DNA of 6,841 bases from JBAZOJ01 sp041648755. Its GTDB lineage: Bacteria > Planctomycetota > B143-G9. The notes under the pieces are model-generated. The model was not told the origin of the DNA, did no database searches, and saw only the letters and a program-made list of their open reading frames with translations. The first letter of the stretch is position 1, and the number at the start of each line of letters is the position of its first letter. The position numbers were made by a program, and so were the translations under genes. The stretch lies in the NCBI GenBank assembly GCA_041648755.1, contig JBAZOJ010000202.1, positions 1 to 6,841 of the forward strand. The letters are read 5' to 3'. Below, one piece after another: positions 1 through 5,499 of this stretch.

Positions 1-76
1 TAAAGATTCCGGCGTTTTCCTTTAATAAGGACGCCCCGGCCGGGCCATATTAAAGGCAGCCTTTGACATGGAAGCA
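1..76. repeat. 76-bp direct repeat, copy A (left of fic)
   Basis: This segment matches 1414-1489 at 73 of 76 positions; the differences are at 9, 41 and 65. Similarity ends sharply at 76, ten bases before the fic stop codon. The left end is cut by the window, so the element may be longer. It is rich in inverted repeats: CCTTTAATA at 19-27 pairs perfectly with TATTAAAGG at 48-56, CCCGGCCGGG at 35-44 is a palindrome, and GGCGT at 11-15 can pair with ACGCC at 31-35. No protein function is evident. It sits at the 3' end of fic, so it could act as a transcript-end structure, or it could be a dispersed intergenic repeat of the REP or MITE kind. Which of these applies cannot be told from two copies. 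Confidence 0.85.
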
Positions 77-86
77 CTATTGGTCA

Positions 87-1262
87 CTACCGGTCGTCAC
101 CGCTGAACAGGTCAACGTAGCTGTCGTACCGATAAACGCGGTTGCGCGACCGTCCGGTGATTTCATGCAGAATTCCGGCGCCGACCATTCTGCCAACCAG
201 GGAACTCGCAGCAGGATAGGTCGTGCCAATCCTCTTGCGGATGACCGCTACCGAGACAACCGGCTGCTCGTAGAGAAGTTCGAGCACCCGGTGTCCGTTT
301 CCTGCAGCACGGCCGAAACTCTCAGTGATCAACCGGCGATGCTCCTCTCGAAGAGTGAGGATCTTCCGAGCGGTTTCCGCAGCCTGGTAACTCACCTCGA
401 CGACCCCATTCAGGAAAAAGGTGAGCCACTCCTCCCAAGTCCCGCTGTCACGCACCGACTGCAAGTGCTGATAGTATTCCTGCCGATGACGCTTGAAGAA
501 GTGCGAAAGATAGAGAACCGGTTTCTGCAGGGCTGCTTCTTCGCACAGCAGGAACGTGATCAATAGACGCCCTATTCGTCCATTTCCGTCGAGGAATGGG
601 TGGATCGTCTCGAACTGGGCGTGCGCCAACCCTACCTTTACGAGGAGCGGAACAGGGGCATCAGCGTGTAGGAACGCCTCAAGATCAGACATTGCTTTGG
701 GCACCTCGTAAGGAGGAGGAGGAACAAAGGTCGCCTCATTGAGAAGACATCCTCCCGGTCCGATCCAGTTCTGACTGGTGCGCAGTTCTCCCGGAGCAAG
801 GCGCGAGCCACGCACCCCCTTCAGCAGTCTCGCGTGTATCTCCTTGATCAGGCGAACGGAAACAGGCAATTCGGAAAGCCGCTGCAAGCCATAGTTCATC
901 GCACCGATGTAATTCACGACCTCTTCAACATCCTTAGGGCGGTTAGGAGAGAGGACCTTTGCTTCGGCCGTCAGTACATCCTGCAAGGAGCTTTGAGTAC
1001 CTTCTATCTGGCTCGAAAGAACGGCTTCCTTTTTTACATACATCAGCACAAAGAGGTCCGGATTGGGCAATGTCAGTATCGTGCCATCAAGCCAGCCAAG
1101 AGCACGATTTGCCTCGGAAAGGAGCATCAACAGGTTCCCGGAAATGTGTACGGCTGGATCAGGAGGAAGCGGGGCCGGAATGAAGGCCCGATATCCGCCT
1201 GTCTGCTGAATATAACGTCCCGCTCTGAACGAGGACAACGGTCTGTTATGCGGGATGTCCAT
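87..1262 (-). CDS. fic: Class II Fic family protein AMP-transferase (adenylyltransferase), with C-terminal winged helix
   Basis: This 391-aa protein probably transfers AMP from ATP onto hydroxyl side chains of target proteins in the cytoplasm. The Fic core motif is complete at residues 221-232 (HPFLDGNGRIGR): catalytic His221, Asn227 and the two arginines are all present. An N-terminal Fic_N-type region (about 12-95) carries the inhibitory motif S83-SQI-E87-G88, the (S/T)xxxE(G/N) signature of class II enzymes, in which Glu87 blocks productive ATP binding. Residues about 320-385 look like a winged-helix domain. Length and domain order resemble SoFic of Shewanella oneidensis. I chose the ATG at 1262 because AAGAGAGG lies five bases upstream and the family pattern (GRYIQQTGGYRAFIPAPLPP) begins soon after. 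The frame stays open to 1373, but that extension contains the promoter. The gene ends with tandem stops TAG-TGA. There is no neighbouring antitoxin gene, as expected for a self-inhibited Fic. The target is unknown. Confidence 0.93.
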   Translation of the reverse strand: MDIPHNRPLSSFRAGRYIQQTGGYRAFIPAPLPPDPAVHISGNLLMLLSEANRALGWLDGTILTLPNPDLFVLMYVKKEAVLSSQIEGTQSSLQDVLTAEAKVLSPNRPKDVEEVVNYIGAMNYGLQRLSELPVSVRLIKEIHARLLKGVRGSRLAPGELRTSQNWIGPGGCLLNEATFVPPPPYEVPKAMSDLEAFLHADAPVPLLVKVGLAHAQFETIHPFLDGNGRIGRLLITFLLCEEAALQKPVLYLSHFFKRHRQEYYQHLQSVRDSGTWEEWLTFFLNGVVEVSYQAAETARKILTLREEHRRLITESFGRAAGNGHRVLELLYEQPVVSVAVIRKRIGTTYPAASSLVGRMVGAGILHEITGRSRNRVYRYDSYVDLFSGDDR

Positions 1263-1267
1263 GCTCG

Positions 1268-1275
1268 CCTCTCTT
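1268..1275 (-). promoter_or_regulatory. Ribosome binding site of fic (fixes the start at 1262)
   Basis: AAGAGAGG on the minus strand lies five bases before the ATG at 1262. The upstream in-frame start at 1373 would lie outside the transcript predicted from the promoter at 1333-1360. Both facts favour the shorter protein. Confidence 0.75.
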
Positions 1276-1283
1276 GATTGAGC

Positions 1284-1306
1284 CCAACTCCGTGAACAGG
1301 AGTTGG
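1284..1306 (-). promoter_or_regulatory. Perfect 8-bp inverted repeat in the fic leader (operator or RNA hairpin)
   Basis: CCAACTCC at 1284-1291 and GGAGTTGG at 1299-1306 are exact reverse complements separated by seven bases. The element lies between the predicted transcription start (about 1326) and the Shine-Dalgarno site (1268-1275), eight bases upstream of the latter. The position suits a DNA operator downstream of the promoter or an RNA stem-loop in the leader. Because the Fic protein ends in a winged helix, autoregulation is possible, but that is inference. Confidence 0.6.
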
Positions 1307-1332
1307 CAGCCGAAAGTGCTGCTGCGCCCAAT

Positions 1333-1360
1333 ATTATCCCTGTAACCGGCCATTTGTCAA
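1333..1360 (-). promoter_or_regulatory. Sigma-70-like promoter of fic
   Basis: On the minus strand, TTGACA (1360-1355, full consensus -35) is followed after 16 bases by GATAAT (1338-1333, five of six bases of the -10). Transcription would begin near 1326 and leave a leader of about 64 nt. It lies between the upstream repeat copy and fic, so fic appears to be transcribed alone. Confidence 0.7.
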
Positions 1361-1413
1361 CGTCGGAGACCATTTCGCCAGCAAACCTGCCCGGATCCGC
1401 CCTCCCGCGTTAT

Positions 1414-1489
1414 TAAAGATTTCGGCGTTTTCCTTTAATAAGGACGCCCCGGCAGGGCCATATTAAAGGCAGCCTTTAACATGGAAGCA
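1414..1489. repeat. 76-bp direct repeat, copy B (upstream of fic)
   Basis: This is the second copy of the element at 1-76, in the same orientation, with its start 1,413 bases further on. It holds a near-perfect palindrome, TTAAAGGC-A-GCCTTTAA (1463-1479), that copy A has lost through one change, and the inverted pair CCTTTAATA (1432-1440) / TATTAAAGG (1461-1469). TATTAAAG also occurs at 1411-1418, so the TTAAAG core recurs four times in alternating orientation. The copy lies between the propeller gene and the fic promoter. I see no transposase or recombinase. Confidence 0.87.
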
Positions 1490-1651
1490 GTCGCCGGATG
1501 CACGGGTTCCCTTCGCGTGACACCCTCTTGGCCTTCATTCCACTTGCGTGAGTTTCGAGTCCTCCGCCTTCTTGCCTGGCAGATCTCCCGTTCGTGTACT
1601 TGGCTCGTTCTTCCCGACCTCGCCGACGAGGCGTCGTGGAAAATCCTTCGC
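1490..1651. other. Non-coding spacer between repeat copy B and the propeller gene
   Basis: Together with 1263-1413 and the repeat, this belongs to a stretch of about 410 bases without a convincing gene. A minus-strand frame is open from 1706 to 1476 (76 codons). It starts inside the propeller gene, has no ribosome site and gives a low-complexity Arg/Gly/Ser-rich peptide, so I do not call it. A second minus-strand frame is also open through most of the block and runs on into the repeat. The only small structure seen is CCTCG-CCGA-CGAGG (1619-1632). Confidence 0.5.
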
Positions 1652-1669
1652 TCTGCGGTAGTCCGCAGA
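1652..1669 (-). terminator. Stem-loop right after the propeller gene (possible terminator, no U-tract)
   Basis: TCTGCGG (1652-1658) pairs perfectly with CCGCAGA (1663-1669) around a four-base loop. It begins two bases after the stop codon of the minus-strand gene that ends at 1672. There is no run of T directly after the stem (only ATTTT about eight bases later), so intrinsic termination is uncertain. Protection of the 3' end is an alternative. Confidence 0.45.
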
Positions 1670-1671
1670 AA

Positions 1672-2814
1672 TCACCAATACATAAAGTCTTCCAGGAGAA
1701 TCTCATTCTCGGGGTGCAGCGGATCTCTTACCATCGTTGCCTCCAGCGTCGCCAAATCCGCACGGACGATGGTTTGTTGGATGAACTCGAGGAAGAAGAC
1801 TTCATTGTCCAGTAGGACTACACACTCTAAGGAATACGGCAATCCCTCGGGTCCGTAATCCTTCCTGCGGTTGATGTCCATTACTCCGATACCATTTCCG
1901 GGCCAGCGGTAAACCCACAAATCGGGCCTCCTCAGGTCTTCAGGATCGGTTCCTGCCTCGACCAGCATGCGAAAATGTCCTCGGTTCCTGATGGCCAAGT
2001 CCTTCTGCAGGAAACCAGTGGTCTTGTCGAGCAGGGCAAAATCTCTTCCGTCAGTGACCGTGAGCAGGGAGGACGGAAGAACTGCGAGGGCACTGATTTT
2101 GCTGCGAAGCTTCAACTGCCTGACGACCGAGCCCGTTTTTGCATCGAGCCACTGGATCGTCTTGCCAATCGCCACGACCAAGGCATCTGCCTCAGGGTCG
2201 TACGCCATGGATGTGATTTTCTTGCAGGGTGCGCTCCACAAGGGTTGGCCGTCGGATAACCGCACACAGGTCACCCCATCCCTATGGGCGATCGCAATGA
2301 ACTCGCCGAACGCGATGAACTCGTCGAAGAAAAGGAGTCCAAGAATCGAATAAGAGGAAAGGCCCGGGATGCGGGATTCCCACAGCGGCGCGCCGGTCTC
2401 GGGATCAAAAGCCGTGAGGATCTCCTCCTTGCAGAACAACACTGTTTTGCCTATCGCGAATAGCTCGCCTATCCCAGCAGACGGCTTTATGGTCCACGCC
2501 ACTTGGCCGTCCTTGAGAACCCGCGTAACCTCGCCCGACTGCTGAAATGCGAATACAGCATCGGTCGACCCCTCCAGGATCGTGAAGTCTCTTGAAGGGA
2601 GTTCAGTTCGCCAGAGCACGGTCAGATCCTTGCGGTCAAGGCCGAGGATTGCACCCTTGGATGTCGAGGCAATCAGGGCATCCCCCGCCGCCGCGATACC
2701 TACTATCGTTTCCGGGTACGTTGAGGGATCCGGCGGTGCTGGGCAGCATCCCCACTGCGCAGCGGACAACACAAGCAAAGCGACCAGCAGCACGGAAAAG
2801 CGTTTGTGAGTCAT
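1672..2814 (-). CDS. Exported PQQ-like beta-propeller repeat protein, possible lipoprotein
   Basis: This 380-aa protein begins with an export signal: basic MTHKRFS, then a hydrophobic stretch (about 8-19), then Cys23-Cys24 followed by a Pro-rich linker. The bases before Cys (QWG) are a poor lipobox, so a lipid anchor is possible but not assured. The body is built of PQQ-like blades with the recurrent pattern x-D-x-x-(T/D)-G-x-x-x-W: residues about 57-73, 135-150, 184-196, 222-236 and 261-273. This fold resembles outer-membrane assembly factor BamB, but the sequence gives no specific partner, and a BamB role is not claimed. Blade 3 carries a duplicated hexapeptide (164-175). The start ATG has GAGGG seven bases upstream and a promoter at 2833-2860. 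A stem-loop follows the stop. It seems monocistronic. Function is unknown; a periplasmic or outer-membrane scaffold is the reasonable reading. Confidence 0.82.
   Translation of the reverse strand: MTHKRFSVLLVALLVLSAAQWGCCPAPPDPSTYPETIVGIAAAGDALIASTSKGAILGLDRKDLTVLWRTELPSRDFTILEGSTDAVFAFQQSGEVTRVLKDGQVAWTIKPSAGIGELFAIGKTVLFCKEEILTAFDPETGAPLWESRIPGLSSYSILGLLFFDEFIAFGEFIAIAHRDGVTCVRLSDGQPLWSAPCKKITSMAYDPEADALVVAIGKTIQWLDAKTGSVVRQLKLRSKISALAVLPSSLLTVTDGRDFALLDKTTGFLQKDLAIRNRGHFRMLVEAGTDPEDLRRPDLWVYRWPGNGIGVMDINRRKDYGPEGLPYSLECVVLLDNEVFFLEFIQQTIVRADLATLEATMVRDPLHPENEILLEDFMYW
2290..2325 (-). repeat. 18-bp in-frame tandem duplication within the propeller gene
   Basis: Two adjacent 18-base units encode DEFIAF and GEFIAI (residues 164-175) and agree at 15 of 18 bases. 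The unit keeps the reading frame and looks like a slippage or duplication event inside a beta-strand region of one blade. Confidence 0.7.
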
Positions 2815-3084
2815 TTCTATTCCCTCATGTCCATTCTACTCCAGGAAGATGGTCGGACAAGATAGTAAATGCAGGGAGAACCGATTCAAGGAAAGACAAG
2901 CCGAGAAGCGGGCAAGAACAAGCAGCCGTCTCACCCACAGGGTCATCCCCCGCTGCATACAGCGGCGGCAGACGCGAAGCCGACGATGGCGGAAAGAGGG
3001 TATCAGGAGACCGCAGAATGATGAGTACTGAAAAGCGGAGAAAACGACAGCGTGCGAAGCCAGCGGAACAAAGTCGATGCGTAT
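2815..3084. other. Intergenic region between the membrane protein gene and the propeller gene
   Basis: These 270 bases hold the propeller-gene promoter at the left edge and a small perfect hairpin, CCGCTG-CATA-CAGCGG, at 2950-2965. I find no T-tract after it on either strand, so it is not a convincing terminator. Open frames here on the plus strand are antisense run-ons from 2592 and have no ribosome site. No RNA gene is recognisable. Confidence 0.5.
2833..2860 (-). promoter_or_regulatory. Sigma-70-like promoter of the propeller gene
   Basis: On the minus strand, TTGTCC (2860-2855) is followed after 16 bases by TAGAAT (2838-2833). The hexamers match consensus at four and five of six positions. 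Transcription would start near 2826, giving a very short leader that contains the GAGGG ribosome site before the ATG at 2814. Confidence 0.55.
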
Positions 3085-3933
3085 TTACTTAGCGGGGGGT
3101 GCTCCGAGCACCTCAAATTCCACCGGCACGTCCACGGCGGTCGCCCAGGCGCCCCCGCCTGCTGCACTGTGGAAGCACTCCTCCGTCAGGCGGAACACAC
3201 AGCGATACTTCCCAGCGGGCAGCTTGGTGCCGCCGGGCTCGGGACGGGACCGCGTCCAGTATGACTCGCTCATTGCCCATATTTCCACCGGTTTGACGGG
3301 CTTGTCTTCGTCGTAGAACGCTCGCGGGAAGCGGTTCACGTTGAACGTATGCACCTTTGTGTTCTCCGGGGCCTCAGCGTTTTCCAGTGTCTTGCTCATC
3401 AGCACATGCAGCGATGAATCGAGTCGGAATTCCTTATCGGCGTTTCCGTCGGCATCGGTCACGAACCAGTCGAAGAAGATGTACGATTCAGCGCGTGTGC
3501 GATCCTTGAGGTTCTTAAAGTCATCGTCGGTGAAGTTCGTGCCTTCGCCGGGCAACATCCACCGTCCCGCGTAGCCAAGGGCCTCGAAGGCAACCTGATC
3601 CGCAGCGGTGGCGACGAGCTTCATCTGGTAGGCGAAGTTGGGCTTGTAGCCGCGAGCCGTCAGCTTGCCCGTAAATGTGGGAGCTTTGCGCTCGTATTCC
3701 AGCACCCCGGACGCGGGAGTAGCGTAGTTGAATGACGAAGTACCGGCGCGCCCGTACCTGTTTCCTGCAATATCGGCAAATCTCTGTCCGTTGCGATCGG
3801 GCTTTGGAACAAGCTGCACCACGGTCACCCGCGCGGGCAACAGAACCGCCGCGACAAAGGCCACCGCGGCCAGCGCGATCAGCACGATCACGAAGATTAC
3901 GCGAGCTCGTATCGAAGCGTTGACGGGTTCCAC
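3085..3933 (-). CDS. Membrane-anchored extracytoplasmic protein of unknown function
   Basis: I do not recognise a named family for this 282-aa protein. Residues about 12-34 form one hydrophobic helix after a basic N-terminus (SIRAR), which predicts an N-in anchor with the remainder outside the cytoplasm. The exported part is rich in beta-strand patterns: a first half around FTGKLTARGYKPNFAYQMKL (87-106) and YIFFDWFVTDADGNADKEFR (151-170), and a second half with LPAGKYRCVFRLTEECF (238-254) and a terminal strand VDVPVEFEVLG. This suggests beta-sandwich domains. Cys245 and Cys253 could form a disulfide. The start codon is GTG, four bases after the panC stop, with a GGAG 13 bases upstream; that spacing is long, so translation probably depends on coupling to panC. 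No catalytic motif is visible. Confidence is high that it is a gene and low for function. Confidence 0.78.
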   Translation of the reverse strand: MEPVNASIRARVIFVIVLIALAAVAFVAAVLLPARVTVVQLVPKPDRNGQRFADIAGNRYGRAGTSSFNYATPASGVLEYERKAPTFTGKLTARGYKPNFAYQMKLVATAADQVAFEALGYAGRWMLPGEGTNFTDDDFKNLKDRTRAESYIFFDWFVTDADGNADKEFRLDSSLHVLMSKTLENAEAPENTKVHTFNVNRFPRAFYDEDKPVKPVEIWAMSESYWTRSRPEPGGTKLPAGKYRCVFRLTEECFHSAAGGGAWATAVDVPVEFEVLGAPPAK

Positions 3934-3937
3934 GTTA

Positions 3938-4792
3938 CTACGTGATCTCCACTATCAGTTCGTTGTCGATAAGCCTTATCCCCTTGAAGAATGCAGCTAC
4001 TGCCAGAAGCACCGGCCCGGTGATGACCCGATAATCCTCGAGGCTTTCGGGGCTGACGACCTGCACGTAGTCAATCTCACCGCCAGCTTTCTCGATCTCC
4101 TCGCCTATGAGCTTCAGCAGGACGTTGGGGTCGCGTTCGCCCTTCATCACCAGCAACCGGGCCATCGCCAGGGAGCGGTGGATGGAAAGCGCGCGACGGC
4201 GGGTCGCGGGGTCAAGGTAGGCGTTCCGGCTGGACATCGCCATGCCGTCGGACTCCCGAACCGTGGGCAGTATGTGGATATCGACGGGGAAGTTCAGATC
4301 CTCCACCAATCGGCGGACGACAAGACACTGCTGGTAGTCTTTCTGGCCAAAGTACGCATTGTCAGGTTGCACAATGTTGAACAGCTTGCTTACAACCGTC
4401 GCCACGCCCCTGAAATGGCCGGGCCGGGACATCGCGCACATCGTACTGGCGATATCGCCGCCAACATCCACCCAGCAGACCATGGAACGGGGGTACATAT
4501 CCTCCGGCTCGGGGGCAAAGATGAAATCCACGCCGGCCGCGTCGCACAATTCGGCATCGCTTTCCATCGTGCGGGGGTATCTTTCGTAGTCCTCGCCCGG
4601 AGCGAACTGAGTGGGATTGACGAATATCGAGACGATCGTGACGTCGTTCGAGGCAGCACAATGGCGCATCAGCGACAGGTGGCCCTCGTGCAGCGCGCCC
4701 ATTGTGGGGACGAATCCGATCTTGTTACCTCTCAGCCGCAGTTCCCGGCAGACCTCGGTCATCCGGAGGGGCTCGGAGATGATGTCAGGCAT
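3938..4792 (-). CDS. panC: Pantothenate synthetase (pantoate–beta-alanine ligase)
   Basis: This 284-aa cytoplasmic enzyme joins D-pantoate and beta-alanine at the cost of ATP to AMP (EC 6.3.2.1), the last step of pantothenate and hence CoA precursor synthesis. All family landmarks are in order: ATP-binding PTMGALHEGH (29-38, HxGH type), FVNPTQF (57-63), RPGHFRGV (123-130), FGQKDYQQ (148-155) and the KMSKS-like RESDGMAMSSRN (179-190). Length is normal. The ATG overlaps the preceding kinase stop codon by one base (TGATG), and AAGGAG (4800-4805) lies seven bases upstream inside that gene. panB and panD are not in the window. A 365-codon open frame on the opposite strand is a shadow of this gene and its neighbour. 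Confidence 0.97.
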   Translation of the reverse strand: MPDIISEPLRMTEVCRELRLRGNKIGFVPTMGALHEGHLSLMRHCAASNDVTIVSIFVNPTQFAPGEDYERYPRTMESDAELCDAAGVDFIFAPEPEDMYPRSMVCWVDVGGDIASTMCAMSRPGHFRGVATVVSKLFNIVQPDNAYFGQKDYQQCLVVRRLVEDLNFPVDIHILPTVRESDGMAMSSRNAYLDPATRRRALSIHRSLAMARLLVMKGERDPNVLLKLIGEEIEKAGGEIDYVQVVSPESLEDYRVITGPVLLAVAAFFKGIRLIDNELIVEIT

Positions 4793-5499
4793 CAGCGCTC
4801 TCCTTGTCTGGTGGGCGGGATGTAGTACTGGACTTCCTTGCCGATATCAAGAAGCTGCCGGACGATATCGCGCACTGAGTCTTCCTCCTCGACGATGTTG
4901 ATGTCGTTCGTATTGACCACGAGGACCGGAATACCCAGGGGAGTCATGAAGTACTTGTGGAATGCGTCCGAAATATCCTGCAGGTACTTGCGGGTAATGC
5001 GACCCTCGAAATCGAGAGCCCGCTTGCCGATCCGGCTCATCAGGATTCCCGTGTCCGCAGTCAGGTACACCACGGCATCCGGCTTCACGGTATGGACCGG
5101 CGGATACATGGCGTTGTACACGGATTCGAACAGAGCCCGTTCGGCGCCCTCGAACAGGATGGAGGAGAATATGGCGTCGCGCTGGGGAATGAAATCAACC
5201 AGCACCGGACCGCCGTTCTTTGCCTTACCTATCTCCGACCACAGCGACCGGCGATTCAACAGGAACTGAACCTGCGCGCTGAACGCGTAGCGGTTCCGGT
5301 CCGAGTAGAAGCTCGCCAGCAGCGGATTGGGCAGCGACCCATCCAATACCGCGCGGATATTGAGGATATCGGCCGCCCGTTTAGCAAGGGTGGTCTTGCC
5401 CACGCCAATGGGGCCCTCGAACGCTATCACGCCAAAGCGCGAGGCCAGTTTGGTCTTCAGGCTGTCGGTTTCTGCCGCATGAGTTCTTTCATCAGGCAT
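4792..5499 (-). CDS. Deoxynucleoside kinase (dNK/dGK-dAK family)
   Basis: This 235-aa P-loop kinase should phosphorylate a deoxynucleoside at the 5' position for dNTP salvage in the cytoplasm. The Walker A loop is GPIGVGKT (29-36). NPLLASFYSDRNRYAFSAQVQFLLNRR (58-84) is the family's substrate-side helix pattern. VDFIPQRDAIF (101-111) replaces the DRS/ERS motif of the animal enzymes, as I recall for bacterial members. The LID-like arginines lie at SRIGKRALDFEGRI (155-168). Asp53 sits where relatives usually have the catalytic Glu, so that position is worth an alignment. Substrate (dA, dG or other) cannot be read from sequence. The first 43 bases overlap the end of folK, and only a weak GAG precedes the ATG, so reading is probably coupled to folK. 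panC follows with a one-base overlap. Confidence 0.9.
   Translation of the reverse strand: MPDERTHAAETDSLKTKLASRFGVIAFEGPIGVGKTTLAKRAADILNIRAVLDGSLPNPLLASFYSDRNRYAFSAQVQFLLNRRSLWSEIGKAKNGGPVLVDFIPQRDAIFSSILFEGAERALFESVYNAMYPPVHTVKPDAVVYLTADTGILMSRIGKRALDFEGRITRKYLQDISDAFHKYFMTPLGIPVLVVNTNDINIVEEEDSVRDIVRQLLDIGKEVQYYIPPTRQGER
4800..4805 (-). promoter_or_regulatory. Ribosome binding site of panC, inside the kinase gene
   Basis: AAGGAG on the minus strand is seven bases before the panC ATG at 4792. It lies in the last codons of the deoxynucleoside kinase, which indicates co-translation of the two genes. Confidence 0.75.

Noticed and set aside
63..566. 167-codon plus-strand frame starting in repeat copy A
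   Set aside because: It is antisense to the 3' part of fic, no family pattern is seen, and its GTG or TTG-type start lies in the repeat.
87..1413. Fic toxin–antitoxin module (FicT/FicA or Doc/Phd type)
   Set aside because: No small antitoxin gene lies upstream or downstream, and the inhibitory SxxxEG motif is within the Fic protein itself, which makes it class II.
1..1489. CRISPR array or insertion sequence
   Set aside because: Only two repeat copies exist, more than 1.3 kb apart, the enclosed gene is a Fic protein with no transposase or Cas features, and no terminal inverted repeats bracket the unit.
1476..1706. 76-codon minus-strand frame after the propeller gene
   Set aside because: Its start is inside the upstream gene, no Shine-Dalgarno site is seen, the peptide is Arg/Gly-rich without pattern, and its stop falls in the repeat. 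Kept only as a finding about the spacer.
2950..2965. Hairpin CCGCTG-CATA-CAGCGG as a terminator of the folK operon
   Set aside because: The stem is short, lies about 120 bases beyond the last stop codon and has no T-run on either side.
2592..3092. 166-codon plus-strand frame across the intergenic region
   Set aside because: It starts antisense to the propeller gene, has a low-complexity Arg/Ser/Pro-rich product and lacks a ribosome site.
3728..4825. 365-codon plus-strand open frame, longer than panC
   Set aside because: It lies antisense to panC and the 5' part of the membrane protein gene, has no recognisable motif or ribosome site, and panC is certain from its catalytic motifs. It is a frame shadow.
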